The position numbers were made by a program, and so were the translations under genes. The notes below the pieces were generated by a model. It was not told the origin of the DNA and made no database searches. It saw only the letters and a program-made list of their open reading frames with translations. This document shows positions 8,478 through 18,292 of a stretch of DNA of 64,000 nucleotides, piece after piece. The DNA is from Hoeflea ulvae. GTDB taxonomy: Bacteria > Pseudomonadota > Alphaproteobacteria > Rhizobiales > Rhizobiaceae. The stretch lies in assembly GCF_026619435.1 (NCBI RefSeq), contig NZ_JAOVZQ010000001.1, forward strand, positions 4,099,501 through 4,163,500, given 5' to 3'. The stretch's first letter is position 1, and each line of letters opens with the position of its first letter.

Positions 8478-9133
8478 GCGTAGAGCCTTTCATACATGGT
8501 GCGAATGATCCCGGCAGTCACACCCCAGATATGGTGTGTGCCATAGGGCATGACATAATAATGCCGCTCCAGACCGTCCCAGACGCGGCTTTCGCGCCGG
8601 TGATTGGCCGGGTCCATCAGGAAGGACAGCGGCGTTTCGAACACCGCGTCGACTTCGTCCGGATTTGCAACGAGGCTGTAGCCGGGCCGCACCACCGCCA
8701 GAACCGGCGTGATCCGGAACCCGGTGGTGGTCATGTAGATCGGCAGCCGGCCAATCGGCTCGACGAAGCTCCGGTCCAGCCCGATTTCCTCTTCGGCCTC
8801 GCGCATCGCGGCAATCTCGACACTGCCGTCTTCGGGATCCACCGAGCCGCCGGGAAAGGCCACCTGGCCCGAATGCTTGCGCATCGCCGTGGCGCGCCGG
8901 GTCAGGATCACCTGCGCCTCGGGGCCGGCATCGGTGACCGGCACCAGCACCGCCGCCTCGCGCAATGTCACCCCCGCAAGACCTGACACCAGATCCGGGT
9001 TGAGCACATGGTCGCCATGGCCCAGATGCGCAGGCTCCGCCCCGAAAGCCCGCTCCGGATCGTGCCCGAGCACGCGGTCGCGAAAGCCCTGGGCGTCAAA
9101 ACGCAGCGGCAGCCCGGGCTGTGCCTGTGTCAA
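8474..9133 (-). CDS. Nudix hydrolase, CoA pyrophosphatase type (NudL-like)
   Basis: 219 residues. The segment ILTRRATAMRKHSGQVAFPGGSVDPEDGS is the UPF0035 signature of CoA-diphosphate-cleaving Nudix enzymes, followed by the Nudix box core REAEEEIGL. These enzymes hydrolyse coenzyme A or acyl-CoA to 3',5'-ADP and phosphopantetheine. It overlaps the DUF1285 gene upstream (9130-9133) and the CCA transferase downstream (8474-8477) by 4 bases each, the pattern of a translationally coupled operon. Confidence 0.9.
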   Translation of the reverse strand: MTQAQPGLPLRFDAQGFRDRVLGHDPERAFGAEPAHLGHGDHVLNPDLVSGLAGVTLREAAVLVPVTDAGPEAQVILTRRATAMRKHSGQVAFPGGSVDPEDGSVEIAAMREAEEEIGLDRSFVEPIGRLPIYMTTTGFRITPVLAVVRPGYSLVANPDEVDAVFETPLSFLMDPANHRRESRVWDGLERHYYVMPYGTHHIWGVTAGIIRTMYERLYA

Positions 9134-9750
9134 AGCTGCGCCTCGAGATCGGCCATCGGCATCACCGGAAACACCGCACCGCCCGAGCGGATGACGAACA
9201 TGTTTGTTCCATCAATCATCGCCTCCTCGCCCAGCGCCAGCAGGTCATAGGTCACCGCCCGGTTGACCAGCGCTTCGAGACGGCCGCGCACCATCAGATA
9301 GGGCTTGAGCTGGTCGGTCTCGCCGGTGGTAACGAATCGCAGCGGATTGTCCGGCCCGGCGCGCACCACATCGCCAACATTGGTGCGAAACGTCAGCACC
9401 TGGCCCTCGTCTTCGTCCGTTACCGTCATCTCGACGGCCAGGAAAGGTGCGTCGGCGACCCGGATGCCGATCTTTTCCACAGGCGTGACCAGATAGATCT
9501 TGCCGTCCTCGTCGGCGCGCAGAACCGTCGAGAAAAGCCGCACCAGCGCCGGCCGGCCAATGGGTGTCCCCATATAGAACCAGGTGCCGTCGGCACGGAT
9601 TTCCATGTCGATATCGCCGCAATAGGGCGGATTCCAGTGCTCAACCGGCGGCAAGCCGTCCTTTCCGGCATTGCGGTCGGCCTGGGCGCGCGAAATCAGC
9701 GCCGCGAGACCGGCGGCATCTGTTTTCTCGGTGATCCTTGTTTTTGCCAT
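9130..9750 (-). CDS. DUF1285 domain-containing protein
   Basis: 206 residues, cytosolic, function unknown. The core PVEHWNPPYCGDIDMEIRADGTWFYMGTPIGRPALVRLFSTVLRADEDGKIYLVTPVEK is the conserved DUF1285 pattern, with a following IRVADAPFLAVEM. It is the first gene of the operon with the Nudix pyrophosphatase and the CCA transferase, and is divergent from the MoxR gene (116 bases apart), an arrangement I recall as common in Rhizobiales. A role in RNA or nucleotide metabolism can only be guessed from the neighbours. Confidence 0.88.
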   Translation of the reverse strand: MAKTRITEKTDAAGLAALISRAQADRNAGKDGLPPVEHWNPPYCGDIDMEIRADGTWFYMGTPIGRPALVRLFSTVLRADEDGKIYLVTPVEKIGIRVADAPFLAVEMTVTDEDEGQVLTFRTNVGDVVRAGPDNPLRFVTTGETDQLKPYLMVRGRLEALVNRAVTYDLLALGEEAMIDGTNMFVIRSGGAVFPVMPMADLEAQL

Positions 9751-9866
9751 TGTCCTGTCCAGCTATGAGTATAGGTAACCAGATAGTCAACCGAACTGCT
9801 CTTGTCAGCCTTTCAGGGTGGAATAAGCTGTTTGGCAGCTTGGAACAGGAACGCGCGGAGAATCCC

Positions 9867-10880
9867 ATGGGACGCATCGACACTGTCGAACAGCCGATTG
9901 ACGCCAATGCCGCGGTTGCGGCCGCCGAGCAGGCGCTCGCCGATATCTCCGCCGTGAAGAAGGCGGTGTCGGAGGTCATCTATGGCCAGGAGAACGTCGT
10001 CGAACAGACCCTGCTGGCGGTTCTGTCGGGCGGCCATGCGCTGCTGGTCGGTGTTCCCGGCCTCGCCAAGACCAAGCTTGTGTCGACGCTCGGCACCGTG
10101 CTGGGACTGAGCAGCAACCGCATCCAGTTCACCCCCGACCTGATGCCGTCCGATATTCTGGGCTCCGAAGTCATGGACCAGGACGAGACCGGACGGCGCT
10201 CGTTCCGCTTCGTGCCGGGCCCGGTGTTCACGCAATTGCTGATGGCCGATGAAATCAACCGCGCCTCGCCGCGCACCCAGTCAGCGCTGCTGCAGGCGAT
10301 GCAGGAATATCATGTCACCGTCGCCGGCGCGCCGCATGACCTGCCTCGCCCCTTCCATGTGCTGGCCACCCAGAACCCGCTGGAGCAGGAAGGCACCTAC
10401 CCGCTTCCCGAAGCCCAGCTTGACCGGTTCCTGATGCAGGTCGACGTGCCCTATCCGGAAATGGCGGCTGAACGGCAGATCCTGCTCGAAACCACCGGCG
10501 CCGCGGAATCCATTGCCAAGCCGGCCATCACCATGGAACGCCTCGCCGCGATCCAGATGCTGATCCGGCAGATGCCGGTGCCCGAATCGGTTGTCGACGC
10601 CATTCTCGAACTGGTCCGCTCAGCCCGTCCCGGCCATGGCAATGCGAAGGTCGATGAAACCGTGTCCTGGGGCCCCGGCCCCCGCGCCGGCCAGGCTTTG
10701 ATGCTCTGCGCCCGCGCCCGCGCGCTTTACGATGGAAGGCTTGCGCCCTCGATCGACGATGTCCGGGCGCTCGCCGAGCCGATCCTGCAGCACCGCATGG
10801 CGCTGACATTTGCCGCCCGCGCCGAAGGCATCGGCATCCGCGACGTCATAGCCGGGCTCGTCGCCCCGAAAGCCGGGTGA
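9867..10880 (+). CDS. MoxR family AAA+ ATPase
   Basis: 337 residues from the ATG at 9867, which follows GCGGAGAATCCC; the open frame extends to 9738 but overlaps the divergent DUF1285 start. Walker A GVPGLAKTK, Walker B LLMADEINRASPRTQSALLQAMQE, sensor-like FHVLATQNPLEQEGTYPLPEAQLDRF are all present, typical of the MRP/MoxR subgroup. These ATPases act as chaperones or regulators together with von Willebrand-type proteins. It begins a four-gene operon with DUF58, DUF4159 and a membrane protein, 4 bases before the DUF58 start. Confidence 0.93.
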   Translation: MGRIDTVEQPIDANAAVAAAEQALADISAVKKAVSEVIYGQENVVEQTLLAVLSGGHALLVGVPGLAKTKLVSTLGTVLGLSSNRIQFTPDLMPSDILGSEVMDQDETGRRSFRFVPGPVFTQLLMADEINRASPRTQSALLQAMQEYHVTVAGAPHDLPRPFHVLATQNPLEQEGTYPLPEAQLDRFLMQVDVPYPEMAAERQILLETTGAAESIAKPAITMERLAAIQMLIRQMPVPESVVDAILELVRSARPGHGNAKVDETVSWGPGPRAGQALMLCARARALYDGRLAPSIDDVRALAEPILQHRMALTFAARAEGIGIRDVIAGLVAPKAG

Positions 10881-10884
10881 CCTG

Positions 10885-11802
10885 ATGGCCCCGATCGGCC
10901 ACCTCACCCAGCCGACCCTGCGGCTTGATGCGCTGGCCCGTGCACGCCAACGCGCCGCCCTGCTGCCCGATTGCCTGGCCGAAGCGCGGCGTGTCGCCAA
11001 CACGGTGATCGCCGGCTGGCATGGCCGCCGCAAGCGCGGCACCGGCGAAACCTTCTGGCAGTTTAGGCCCTATGTCGACGGCGAATCGCTCTCAAGCATC
11101 GACTGGCGCCGATCCGCCCGCGACGATCATCTCTATGTCCGCGACCGCGAATGGGAAGCCGCCCACACCATCTGGCTCTGGGCCGACCAGTCGCCCTCCA
11201 TGCTCTACCAGTCCGATGCGGCGCCGGTCGCCAAGGAAAGCCGTGCGCTGGTGCTGATGCTGGCGCTGGCCGAAGTGCTGTCGCGCTCCGGCGAACGCAT
11301 CGGCTGCCCCGGTGTGATGGACCCGGTCGCCTCGCGCAATGCCGCCGAACGCCTGGCGTTGGCGCTGTCGCATGCGCCTGCGCAAACCGGCCTGCCCGAC
11401 CTCGGCCAGGTCGGACGGATGAGCGATATTGTGCTGATCAGCGATTTTCTCGACCCGGGCGACGCGCTTGACCGCTGCATCGGACCGGCAGCAAAGCGCG
11501 GCATCCGCGGCCACGCCATCGAGGTCTCCGATCCGGCGGAAGAAAGCTTCCCCTATGCCGGCCGCACCGAGTTCCGCGACCCCGAAACCGGCGCCAAGTT
11601 GGTGGCAGGTCGCGCCGAAACCATTGGCGCCGATTACCGCCGGGCCTGGCTGGCGCGCCGCGAAACCCTGGCAGAGGGCGTGCGGCGGCTGGGCTGGACC
11701 TATCTCGCCCACAGCACCGACCGGCTGGCCTCCGAAGCCCTGGCCTCGGCCCATGTTCATCTCTCGGGCATCCCCACCGCGCCCAGGAAAGTCTCGGCAT
11801 GA
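10885..11802 (+). CDS. DUF58 domain-containing protein
   Basis: 305 residues, without a clear membrane anchor. The motif ETFWQFRPYVDGESLSSIDWRRSARDDHLYVRDREWE is the DUF58 signature, and the following WLWADQSPSMLYQS resembles a von Willebrand factor A metal-site region (DxSxS). DUF58 proteins are regular partners of MoxR ATPases. Its stop overlaps the start of the DUF4159 gene (11799-11802), so expression is coupled. Confidence 0.9.
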   Translation: MAPIGHLTQPTLRLDALARARQRAALLPDCLAEARRVANTVIAGWHGRRKRGTGETFWQFRPYVDGESLSSIDWRRSARDDHLYVRDREWEAAHTIWLWADQSPSMLYQSDAAPVAKESRALVLMLALAEVLSRSGERIGCPGVMDPVASRNAAERLALALSHAPAQTGLPDLGQVGRMSDIVLISDFLDPGDALDRCIGPAAKRGIRGHAIEVSDPAEESFPYAGRTEFRDPETGAKLVAGRAETIGADYRRAWLARRETLAEGVRRLGWTYLAHSTDRLASEALASAHVHLSGIPTAPRKVSA

Positions 11803-14609
11803 TCGCCGGCCTGCCCATCGCCTTCGGCGCGCCGGCCATCCTGCTCGGCCTTCTTGCCCTGCCGGTGATCTGGTGGCTCTTGCGGCTCACCCCGCCGCGC
11901 CCGCAGGCCGAACCCTTCGCGCCGCTGGCCATTCTCGCGCTTGTGCTCAAGACCGAGGAAACACCATCGCGCAGCCCCTGGTGGCTTACTGCATTAAGAC
12001 TGCTGATTGCAGCCCTGGTGATCCTGGCGCTCGCAGAACCCGTGCTCAATCCGCGCGACAAGGCGCTGTCGGTTGACGGACCGCTGGCTCTTGTCATCGA
12101 CAATGGCTGGGCCAGCGCGCCCGATTGGGACACCCGCACCGAGGCCGCCGACATCCTGATTGGCGAAGCCGAGGATCTCGACATCCCGGTCGCGATCGTC
12201 TTCACCGCCGATCGCCGCCATGACGCCACGCCCGGCACCTTCGAGCGCGCCCGCGAACAGTTGCGCGCCGCCAGGCCGCAGCCATTGCGGCCCGAGCGCG
12301 GCGCGGCGATGACCGCCCTGGTTGCCGCCCTGGGCCAGACCCGGCCCGGCACCGTCGCTTTTCTGACCGATGGCGTCGATACCGCGGACGCCACCCAGGC
12401 CCTCAACCAGCTGGCCATGCTCGAACCTTCGGCCATCCGCATCATCGGCGCCGACGATGCCCAGGCGCTGGCGCTGACCCATGCCGACAATGGCGCCGAT
12501 GCGCTCAGCATCTCCGCCCGACGGCTCGACAGCGCCAGTGCCGAAACCCACAGGCTGACCGCCCGCGACAGCAAGGGCCGGGAGATTTCCTCGGGCGCGC
12601 TCAGCTTCGAGGCCGGCGACAGCGAAGCCACGGCGACGATCTCCGCCCCGTTTGAAATCCGCAACGACATCGCCCGGCTGGATGTGACCGGCATCGACAC
12701 CGCCGGCTCGGTGCGGCTGCTCGATGACAGTTTCCGCCGCCGCCGGGTGGCGCTGGTCTCGGGCGAAGCCGCCGACATCGCCCAGCCGCTGCTTTCGCCG
12801 CTTTACTATATCAACCGTGCGCTCTCGCCCTATGCCGACCTGATCGAAGCCGATAGCGCCGACATGTCCGCGGCAATCCCGAAACTTCTGGCCCAGGCCC
12901 CGGCGGTCATGGTTCTGGCCGATATCGGCATCCTGCCCGAAGATGTCAGCAAGCCGCTCAATGACTGGATCGAAAATGGCGGCACCCTGATCCGCTTTGC
13001 CGGGCCGCGGCTCGCTGCCGCGCCTGCCGGCGACCCACTGGCGCCGGTGCTCTTGCGCAAGGGCGAACGCGAACTGGGCGGCGCCCTGTCCTGGGTCGAG
13101 CCGCAATCGCTGGCAGATTATCCCGCCACCAGCCCGTTTGCCGGTTTGCCGACGCCGCGCGATGTCACCGTCAGCCGTCAGGTGCTGGCCGAACCCTCCG
13201 CCGATCTGGCGGCGCGGACCTGGGCGAGCCTCGCCGACGGGACCCCGCTGGTCACCGCCGCCGAACGTGGCGCCGGCCGCATCGTGCTGTTTCACGTCAC
13301 CGCCGAGGCCGGCTGGTCGAACCTGCCGATCTCCGGCCATTTCGTCGACATGCTGCGCCGCGTGGTGCAATTGTCCCGCGCCGTTGCCGGCGGCAGCGAA
13401 GCCGGATCGGGCATTCTGCCGCCCTGGCGCCTGCTTGACGCCAATGGCGCCCTGGTGCCGGCCAGCGGCGACGCCAAGCCGCTCGATCTCACCGCCGGCG
13501 CCGTGGCGCGCGTCGGCCGCGACAATCCTCCGGGCCTGTACGGCGTCGAGGACGGTTTCGTGGCGCTCAACCTGTTTGACCAGAACGACGGTCTCGAGGC
13601 GATTGCCATCCCCGAATTCGAGGTCCCCGTCACCCGTGCGCCATTGAGCCGCGACAGCGCGGTTGATTTCAGGCCGTGGCTGTTCGGCGCAGCCCTTCTG
13701 GCCTTGCTGATCGATACGCTGATCGTGCTGCTGCTCAACGGCGCATTCCGCCGCAAGGGGTTCCGTCCTGCCCAGGCAGCCACAGCCTTTCTATTTGCCG
13801 CAGGTCTCTCGGCAATGCTGGTCTCGGCCCCCGGCAGCGCCCGCGCCCAGGATACCCAGCCCGGCGATGCCGAACTGCTCGAAAGCCTCGACGAAACCCG
13901 CCTCGCCTATGTGATCACCGGTGACGAGGAAGCCGACACCACCAGCCGCTACGGTCTCGACAGCCTGTCGCGCTACCTCGCGAGCCGCACCGCGCTCGAG
14001 CCCGGCTCGGCAATGGGCGTCGACATCGAGACCGATCAGCTGGCGCTTTATCCGCTGATCTACTGGCCGATGAGCGAGGACGCTGCCCTGCCCACGCCTG
14101 CCGCCATCAGCCGGATCGACGCCTATATGAAGAGCGGCGGAACGGTGCTGTTTGACACCCGCGACCGGATCATCGATCTCGGCGGCGGCTCCAGTGTCTT
14201 GACCCTGAAACTGCAGCAGATTCTCGCCAGTCTCGACATTCCGCCGCTCGAGCCTGTGCCGTCCGATCACGTGCTGACCAAATCCTTCTTTCTGCTCGAC
14301 ACTTTCCCCGGTCGCTATGCCGACGGACCCCTGTGGGTGGAGGCGACGCCTGATTCCGACAATCCGGCCGAACGCCCGGCCCGCAGCGGTGATGGCGTCT
14401 CCTCGATCCTGATCACCGGCAACGACATGGCGGCCGCCTGGGCCATTGATGACAGTGGCTATCCGATGTTTTCGACGGTGCCTGCCGATCCGTGGCAGCG
14501 CGAATATGCCTACCGCGCCGGGGTCAATATCGTCATGTACATGCTGACCGGCAATTACAAAGCCGATCAGGTCCATATTCCGGCACTGCTTGAACGGTTG
14601 GGACAATAA
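11799..14609 (+). CDS. DUF4159 / BatA-N domain membrane protein
   Basis: 936 residues. An N-terminal membrane pair (GAPAILLGLLALPVIWWLLRL and LLIAALVILALAEPVL) is a BatA-type N-terminus; a large exported middle with a VWA-like segment (GPLALVIDNGWASAPDW) follows, then two more hydrophobic stretches (about 625-648 and 655-680) and a C-terminal DUF4159 domain (about 690-930; LAYVITGDEEADTTSRYGLDSL...). It likely sits in the inner membrane with its domains in the periplasm or cytosol as part of a Bat-like assembly. It overlaps the DUF58 gene by 4 bases; the next gene starts one base after its stop. Confidence 0.88.
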   Translation: MIAGLPIAFGAPAILLGLLALPVIWWLLRLTPPRPQAEPFAPLAILALVLKTEETPSRSPWWLTALRLLIAALVILALAEPVLNPRDKALSVDGPLALVIDNGWASAPDWDTRTEAADILIGEAEDLDIPVAIVFTADRRHDATPGTFERAREQLRAARPQPLRPERGAAMTALVAALGQTRPGTVAFLTDGVDTADATQALNQLAMLEPSAIRIIGADDAQALALTHADNGADALSISARRLDSASAETHRLTARDSKGREISSGALSFEAGDSEATATISAPFEIRNDIARLDVTGIDTAGSVRLLDDSFRRRRVALVSGEAADIAQPLLSPLYYINRALSPYADLIEADSADMSAAIPKLLAQAPAVMVLADIGILPEDVSKPLNDWIENGGTLIRFAGPRLAAAPAGDPLAPVLLRKGERELGGALSWVEPQSLADYPATSPFAGLPTPRDVTVSRQVLAEPSADLAARTWASLADGTPLVTAAERGAGRIVLFHVTAEAGWSNLPISGHFVDMLRRVVQLSRAVAGGSEAGSGILPPWRLLDANGALVPASGDAKPLDLTAGAVARVGRDNPPGLYGVEDGFVALNLFDQNDGLEAIAIPEFEVPVTRAPLSRDSAVDFRPWLFGAALLALLIDTLIVLLLNGAFRRKGFRPAQAATAFLFAAGLSAMLVSAPGSARAQDTQPGDAELLESLDETRLAYVITGDEEADTTSRYGLDSLSRYLASRTALEPGSAMGVDIETDQLALYPLIYWPMSEDAALPTPAAISRIDAYMKSGGTVLFDTRDRIIDLGGGSSVLTLKLQQILASLDIPPLEPVPSDHVLTKSFFLLDTFPGRYADGPLWVEATPDSDNPAERPARSGDGVSSILITGNDMAAAWAIDDSGYPMFSTVPADPWQREYAYRAGVNIVMYMLTGNYKADQVHIPALLERLGQ

Positions 14610-14610
14610 G

Positions 14611-16671
14611 ATGAGTCTGGCCTTCGACCCGCTTCTGCCGCTGCCGCTGATCCTGGCGCTTGCCCTGGTAGCCCTTGTGCTTGTCGGCTGGGCGATCATC
14701 AAACGCATGCGCGGTGCCGCCCTTCGCGCGCTGGCGTTGTCGGCGCTGGTTCTGGCTCTGGCCAACCCCGTCGCCAATTTCGAGGACCGCGAACCGGTCA
14801 CCAGCATCGTCGCCGTCGTTGTCGACCGCAGCCCCAGCCAGATGGGCCTCGACCGCACCGCCCGCACCGATGCGGCGCTGAAGGCGCTCAGCGAGCGGAT
14901 TGCCCGCTACCCGGCCTTCGAATTGCGGGTCATCGAGGCCGTCACCGATCCCGACGCGCAATCGCCCTCTACCAGGCTGTTCGAGGCGCTGGCCTCTGGC
15001 ATTCGCGATGTGCCGAGCTCGCGTCTCGCAGGTGCTGTGATGATTACAGACGGCCAGGTCCATGACGTGCCCGGCTCGCTCTCGGCACTCGGCCTTGACG
15101 CGCCGCTGCACGGGCTGATCGTCGGCGACGAGAACGAGATTGACCGGCGGGTCGACGTGGTGCGCAGCCCGCGCTTCGGCATTGTCGGCGAGGAACAGGA
15201 AATCGTCTACCGCGTCAGCGAGGACGGCGCCGCGGCCTCCGGACCCATGGCCGTGACGGTGCGGGTCAATGGCGAGCGGATTACCACCGAAACCGCCGTG
15301 CCGGGCGAGGAATCTTCCTTCAATCTCAAGCTGCCGCGCGGCGGCGAGAACATCGTCGAATTCTCTGTCGAGGTGATCGACGGCGAGGTGACGGCCGCCA
15401 ACAATCATGCCGTGGCGCTGATCGAGGGCATCCGCGAAAACCTCCGGGTGTTGCTGGTGTCCGGCGCGCCGCATGCCGGTGAACGCGCCTGGCGCAACCT
15501 GCTCAAATCCGACGCCTCGGTCGACCTGGTGCATTTCACCATCCTGCGTCCGCCGGAAAAACAGGACGGAACGCCGATCGCCGAACTGTCGCTGATCGCC
15601 TTTCCGACCCGCGAATTGTTCATCGAGAAGATCGACGAATTCGACCTGATCATTTTCGACCGCTACCAAAATCGTGGCGTGCTGCCGGTGCTCTATTATG
15701 ATTACATTGCCCGCTATGTCGAAGATGGCGGCGCGCTGCTGGTCGCTGCCGGTCCTGAACTTGCGGGCATCGAGTCCATTGCCGAAACCCCGCTAGCGCC
15801 GGCCCTTCCGGCCTTTCCGACCGGCGAAGTCTCCGAAGCCGGCTATTACCCGCGCCTCTCCATGGATGGCAAGCGCCACCCGGTGACCCGCGCTTTGCCC
15901 GGCGGCACCAACGAGCCGCCGCAATGGGGCCGCTGGTTCCGCACCGTCGGCGTCACCGACACCATCGGCGACGTGGTGATGAACGGCGCCAATGACGAGC
16001 CGCTGCTGGTACTCAACCGCTATGGCGAAGGCCGCATCGCCATGCTCCTGTCCGATCACGGCTGGCTCTGGGCCCGCGGCTTTGAAGGCGGCGGCCCGCA
16101 TGTGGCGCTCTACCGCCGCATCGCCCACTGGCTGATGAAGGAACCCTCGCTTGAAGAGGAGGCGCTGCGCGCCTCTGCCACCGGCCGCACGCTGATTGTC
16201 GAGCGCCAGACCATGGGCGACAGCACCGGCCCCGCCACCATCATGCTGCCCTCGGGCGAAATGCGCGACATCACCCTGACGCCTGCCGGCGATGGCCTGT
16301 TTACGGCTGAAGTGACGCTGGATGAGCCCGGACTGGTGGAAGTCACCTCGGGCGACTTGCGAGCGCTGGCCCATGTCGGCGCGGTGGACGCGCCCGAATT
16401 TCGCGCCACGGTCTCGACCACTCAGGTGATCGCTCCGATCTCGTCCGACAGCGGCGGATTGACCACGCGGGTCAATGCCGAGGCCTCGAATTTGCCGCAG
16501 ATCCTGCCGACGCGGGCCGCCACCGTCAATGCCGGCAGCCGCATGGGCCTGCGCGCCAGCAATGAAAGCGTGCTCAAGGGCGTGCGGTCGCTGCCGCTGT
16601 TTGGCGGATTTCTGGGACTGGCGCTGATGATTATGGCGCTGGGCGCCACATGGTTCCGCGAGGGCCGCTAA
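14611..16671 (+). CDS. Large membrane protein of the MoxR cluster (glutamine-amidotransferase-like fold)
   Basis: 686 residues from the ATG at 14611, one base after the DUF4159 stop. Two N-terminal helices (LPLILALALVALVLVGWAII and LRALALSALVLALANPV), a VWA-like segment SIVAVVVDRSPSQMG, a central class-I-glutaminase-like region (LRVLLVSGAPHAGERAW ... GGALLVAAGPELAG) and a C-terminal helix near 655-680. No catalytic Cys-His pair of a true amidotransferase is evident, so enzymatic activity is doubtful. It completes the MoxR-DUF58-DUF4159 operon and probably forms one envelope complex with those proteins (inference from clustering). Confidence 0.85.
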   Translation: MSLAFDPLLPLPLILALALVALVLVGWAIIKRMRGAALRALALSALVLALANPVANFEDREPVTSIVAVVVDRSPSQMGLDRTARTDAALKALSERIARYPAFELRVIEAVTDPDAQSPSTRLFEALASGIRDVPSSRLAGAVMITDGQVHDVPGSLSALGLDAPLHGLIVGDENEIDRRVDVVRSPRFGIVGEEQEIVYRVSEDGAAASGPMAVTVRVNGERITTETAVPGEESSFNLKLPRGGENIVEFSVEVIDGEVTAANNHAVALIEGIRENLRVLLVSGAPHAGERAWRNLLKSDASVDLVHFTILRPPEKQDGTPIAELSLIAFPTRELFIEKIDEFDLIIFDRYQNRGVLPVLYYDYIARYVEDGGALLVAAGPELAGIESIAETPLAPALPAFPTGEVSEAGYYPRLSMDGKRHPVTRALPGGTNEPPQWGRWFRTVGVTDTIGDVVMNGANDEPLLVLNRYGEGRIAMLLSDHGWLWARGFEGGGPHVALYRRIAHWLMKEPSLEEEALRASATGRTLIVERQTMGDSTGPATIMLPSGEMRDITLTPAGDGLFTAEVTLDEPGLVEVTSGDLRALAHVGAVDAPEFRATVSTTQVIAPISSDSGGLTTRVNAEASNLPQILPTRAATVNAGSRMGLRASNESVLKGVRSLPLFGGFLGLALMIMALGATWFREGR

Positions 16672-16795
16672 AGCGTGCTGCGAAAAGTGGGAACCGGTAT
16701 TTGCAACACGCGCCGGAACAAAAGCCTGAAGCACATTACATCAATGAAATTGACTGCAACGTGCCTTAGTCCCCGCATCTCTGCAAAGCGCCAGA
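16672..16795. repeat. Rhizobiales-type intergenic palindromic repeat copy
   Basis: The short region between two convergent genes holds GAAAAGTGGGAACCGGT followed by TTTGCAACACGCGCC, very like a dispersed palindromic intergenic repeat I know from rhizobial genomes (variants of AAAAGTGGGAACCGGTTTTC). Only one copy is visible here, so the claim rests on recognition of the motif. No gene is seen in the gap. Confidence 0.45.
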
Positions 16796-18289
16796 TCAGC
16801 TGGCTTCGGAAAGCACGTCTTCGTCGCTGAAATAGCTCATCTGGTCTTCGGCCCAGGCCTTGATGCCATAGCGCTGGACCGTGTTGCGCAGCATCGCCAT
16901 CCGGTGGCGGCGCTCTTCTTCGGGCATCGCCAGCGCCTGCTCGATCGCCGTGTCCATGGAGCGGTGCGAGAACGGATTGGTGATCACCGCCGAGGACAGT
17001 TCCACCGACGCTCCGGCAAATTCCGACAGCACCAGCACGCCGTCGCCATCGGTACGCGCAGCGGCATATTCCTTGCAGACCAGGTTCATGCCATCGGCCA
17101 GCGGCGTGATCCAGCAGACATCGGCCAGCTGATAATAGGCGATCAGATCCCGGAACGGCACCGCCGTCGAGATCAGCGCCACCGGCTGCCATTCGAACGA
17201 GCCGAAGGTGCCGTTGATGCGGCCCGCCACCTGTTCGATCTCGCCCTGGATTTCCTCGTAAGCTGCCATGCTGCGATTGGCGCCGACCGAGACATGCATC
17301 AGCCGCACATTGCCGTGCATTTCCGGATGCGCCTGCAGCAGACGTTCATAGCTTTCGAGCTGCTGGACGCCGCCCTTGGTATAATCGGTGCGGCCGACCG
17401 ACAGGATCAGCTTGCAATCGCCCAGTTCCGAGCGGATCGCCACGGCGTTTTCGCGGGTCTCCTCGGAGGCCGCGCGTTCCTGGATGAAATCCCAGTCGAT
17501 GCCCACCGGCGCGCTGGAAATGCGGATTGTGCGGCCCTGATACTGAACCGATTCCGGCACGCGTCGGTCCGACAGCGCAGTGCCTTCCCAGACGAAATCG
17601 GGATTGACGTCCTTGCGCACCACATTGCCGACTTCGAGCAGGCTCTGCGCCACATGGACGAAATTGACCGCGTAGCGCGGAATGTGAAACCCGACCACGT
17701 CGCAAGACAGCAGGCTGTCGACGATCTCGCGCCGCCACGGCAGCACGTTGAACATGTCGGCCGCGGGAAACGGCGTGTGATGGAAGAACGAGATCTTCAC
17801 ATCCGGCCGCAGCTTGCGCAGATAGCCGGGCACGAGCCACAGATTGTAGTCATGCACCCAGACCACGGCACCCGGCGCCGCTTCCGCTGCGGCTGCCTCG
17901 GCGAATGCCCAGTTGACTTCGCGGAATGTCGGCCAGTCGACGGGGTCGTAATTGTAGCGTTCCTTGAAGGAATGCAGGATCGGCCAGAACGCTTCCTTGG
18001 AGGTGATGTGATAGAAGCTCGACACCTGGTCGGGCGTCAGCGGCAGCCGGGTGACCGAATATTTGCCATAGCTGTCCTCGATCTCGATGACCCGCTCGAA
18101 CTCCGGATTGGCAGCATCTTCAGCAAGCTTCCAGGCGATCCAGGCGCCCTTGTCGACACGGCCGAAAAAGCCCTTCAGCGTCGGAACAATGCCGTTCGGG
18201 CTCTTGTTTTCCCGGAAAACGATCTTGCCGTTTTCTTCAACCTCTTCATAGGGTTGACGGTGATAAACGATGACGAGATCGCTGGCCAT
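16796..18289 (-). CDS. ggpS: Glucosylglycerol-phosphate synthase (GgpS)
   Basis: 497 residues, GT20 (trehalose-phosphate-synthase-like) fold, cytosolic. It joins ADP-glucose and glycerol-3-phosphate to glucosylglycerol-phosphate. The N-terminus LVIVYHRQPYEEVEENGK, the segment KSPNGIVPTLKGFF and later FYHITSKEAFWPILHSF and VWVHDYNLWLVPGYLRKL match cyanobacterial GgpS much better than OtsA, and the length equals the ~499 residues of Synechocystis GgpS (from memory). The C-terminal GADVCWITPLADGMNLV-like segment is the nucleotide-sugar site region. It is last in an operon with a HAD phosphatase 3 bases upstream and gpsA, whose product makes the acceptor. Trehalose-phosphate synthase is the alternative but fits less well. 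Confidence 0.85.
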   Translation of the reverse strand: MASDLVIVYHRQPYEEVEENGKIVFRENKSPNGIVPTLKGFFGRVDKGAWIAWKLAEDAANPEFERVIEIEDSYGKYSVTRLPLTPDQVSSFYHITSKEAFWPILHSFKERYNYDPVDWPTFREVNWAFAEAAAAEAAPGAVVWVHDYNLWLVPGYLRKLRPDVKISFFHHTPFPAADMFNVLPWRREIVDSLLSCDVVGFHIPRYAVNFVHVAQSLLEVGNVVRKDVNPDFVWEGTALSDRRVPESVQYQGRTIRISSAPVGIDWDFIQERAASEETRENAVAIRSELGDCKLILSVGRTDYTKGGVQQLESYERLLQAHPEMHGNVRLMHVSVGANRSMAAYEEIQGEIEQVAGRINGTFGSFEWQPVALISTAVPFRDLIAYYQLADVCWITPLADGMNLVCKEYAAARTDGDGVLVLSEFAGASVELSSAVITNPFSHRSMDTAIEQALAMPEEERRHRMAMLRNTVQRYGIKAWAEDQMSYFSDEDVLSEAS

Positions 18290-18292
18290 GAA

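Noticed and set aside
16796..18289. Calling this gene otsA (trehalose-phosphate synthase)
   Set aside because: N-terminal and central motifs fit GgpS better, and the operon supplies glycerol-3-phosphate and a phosphatase.
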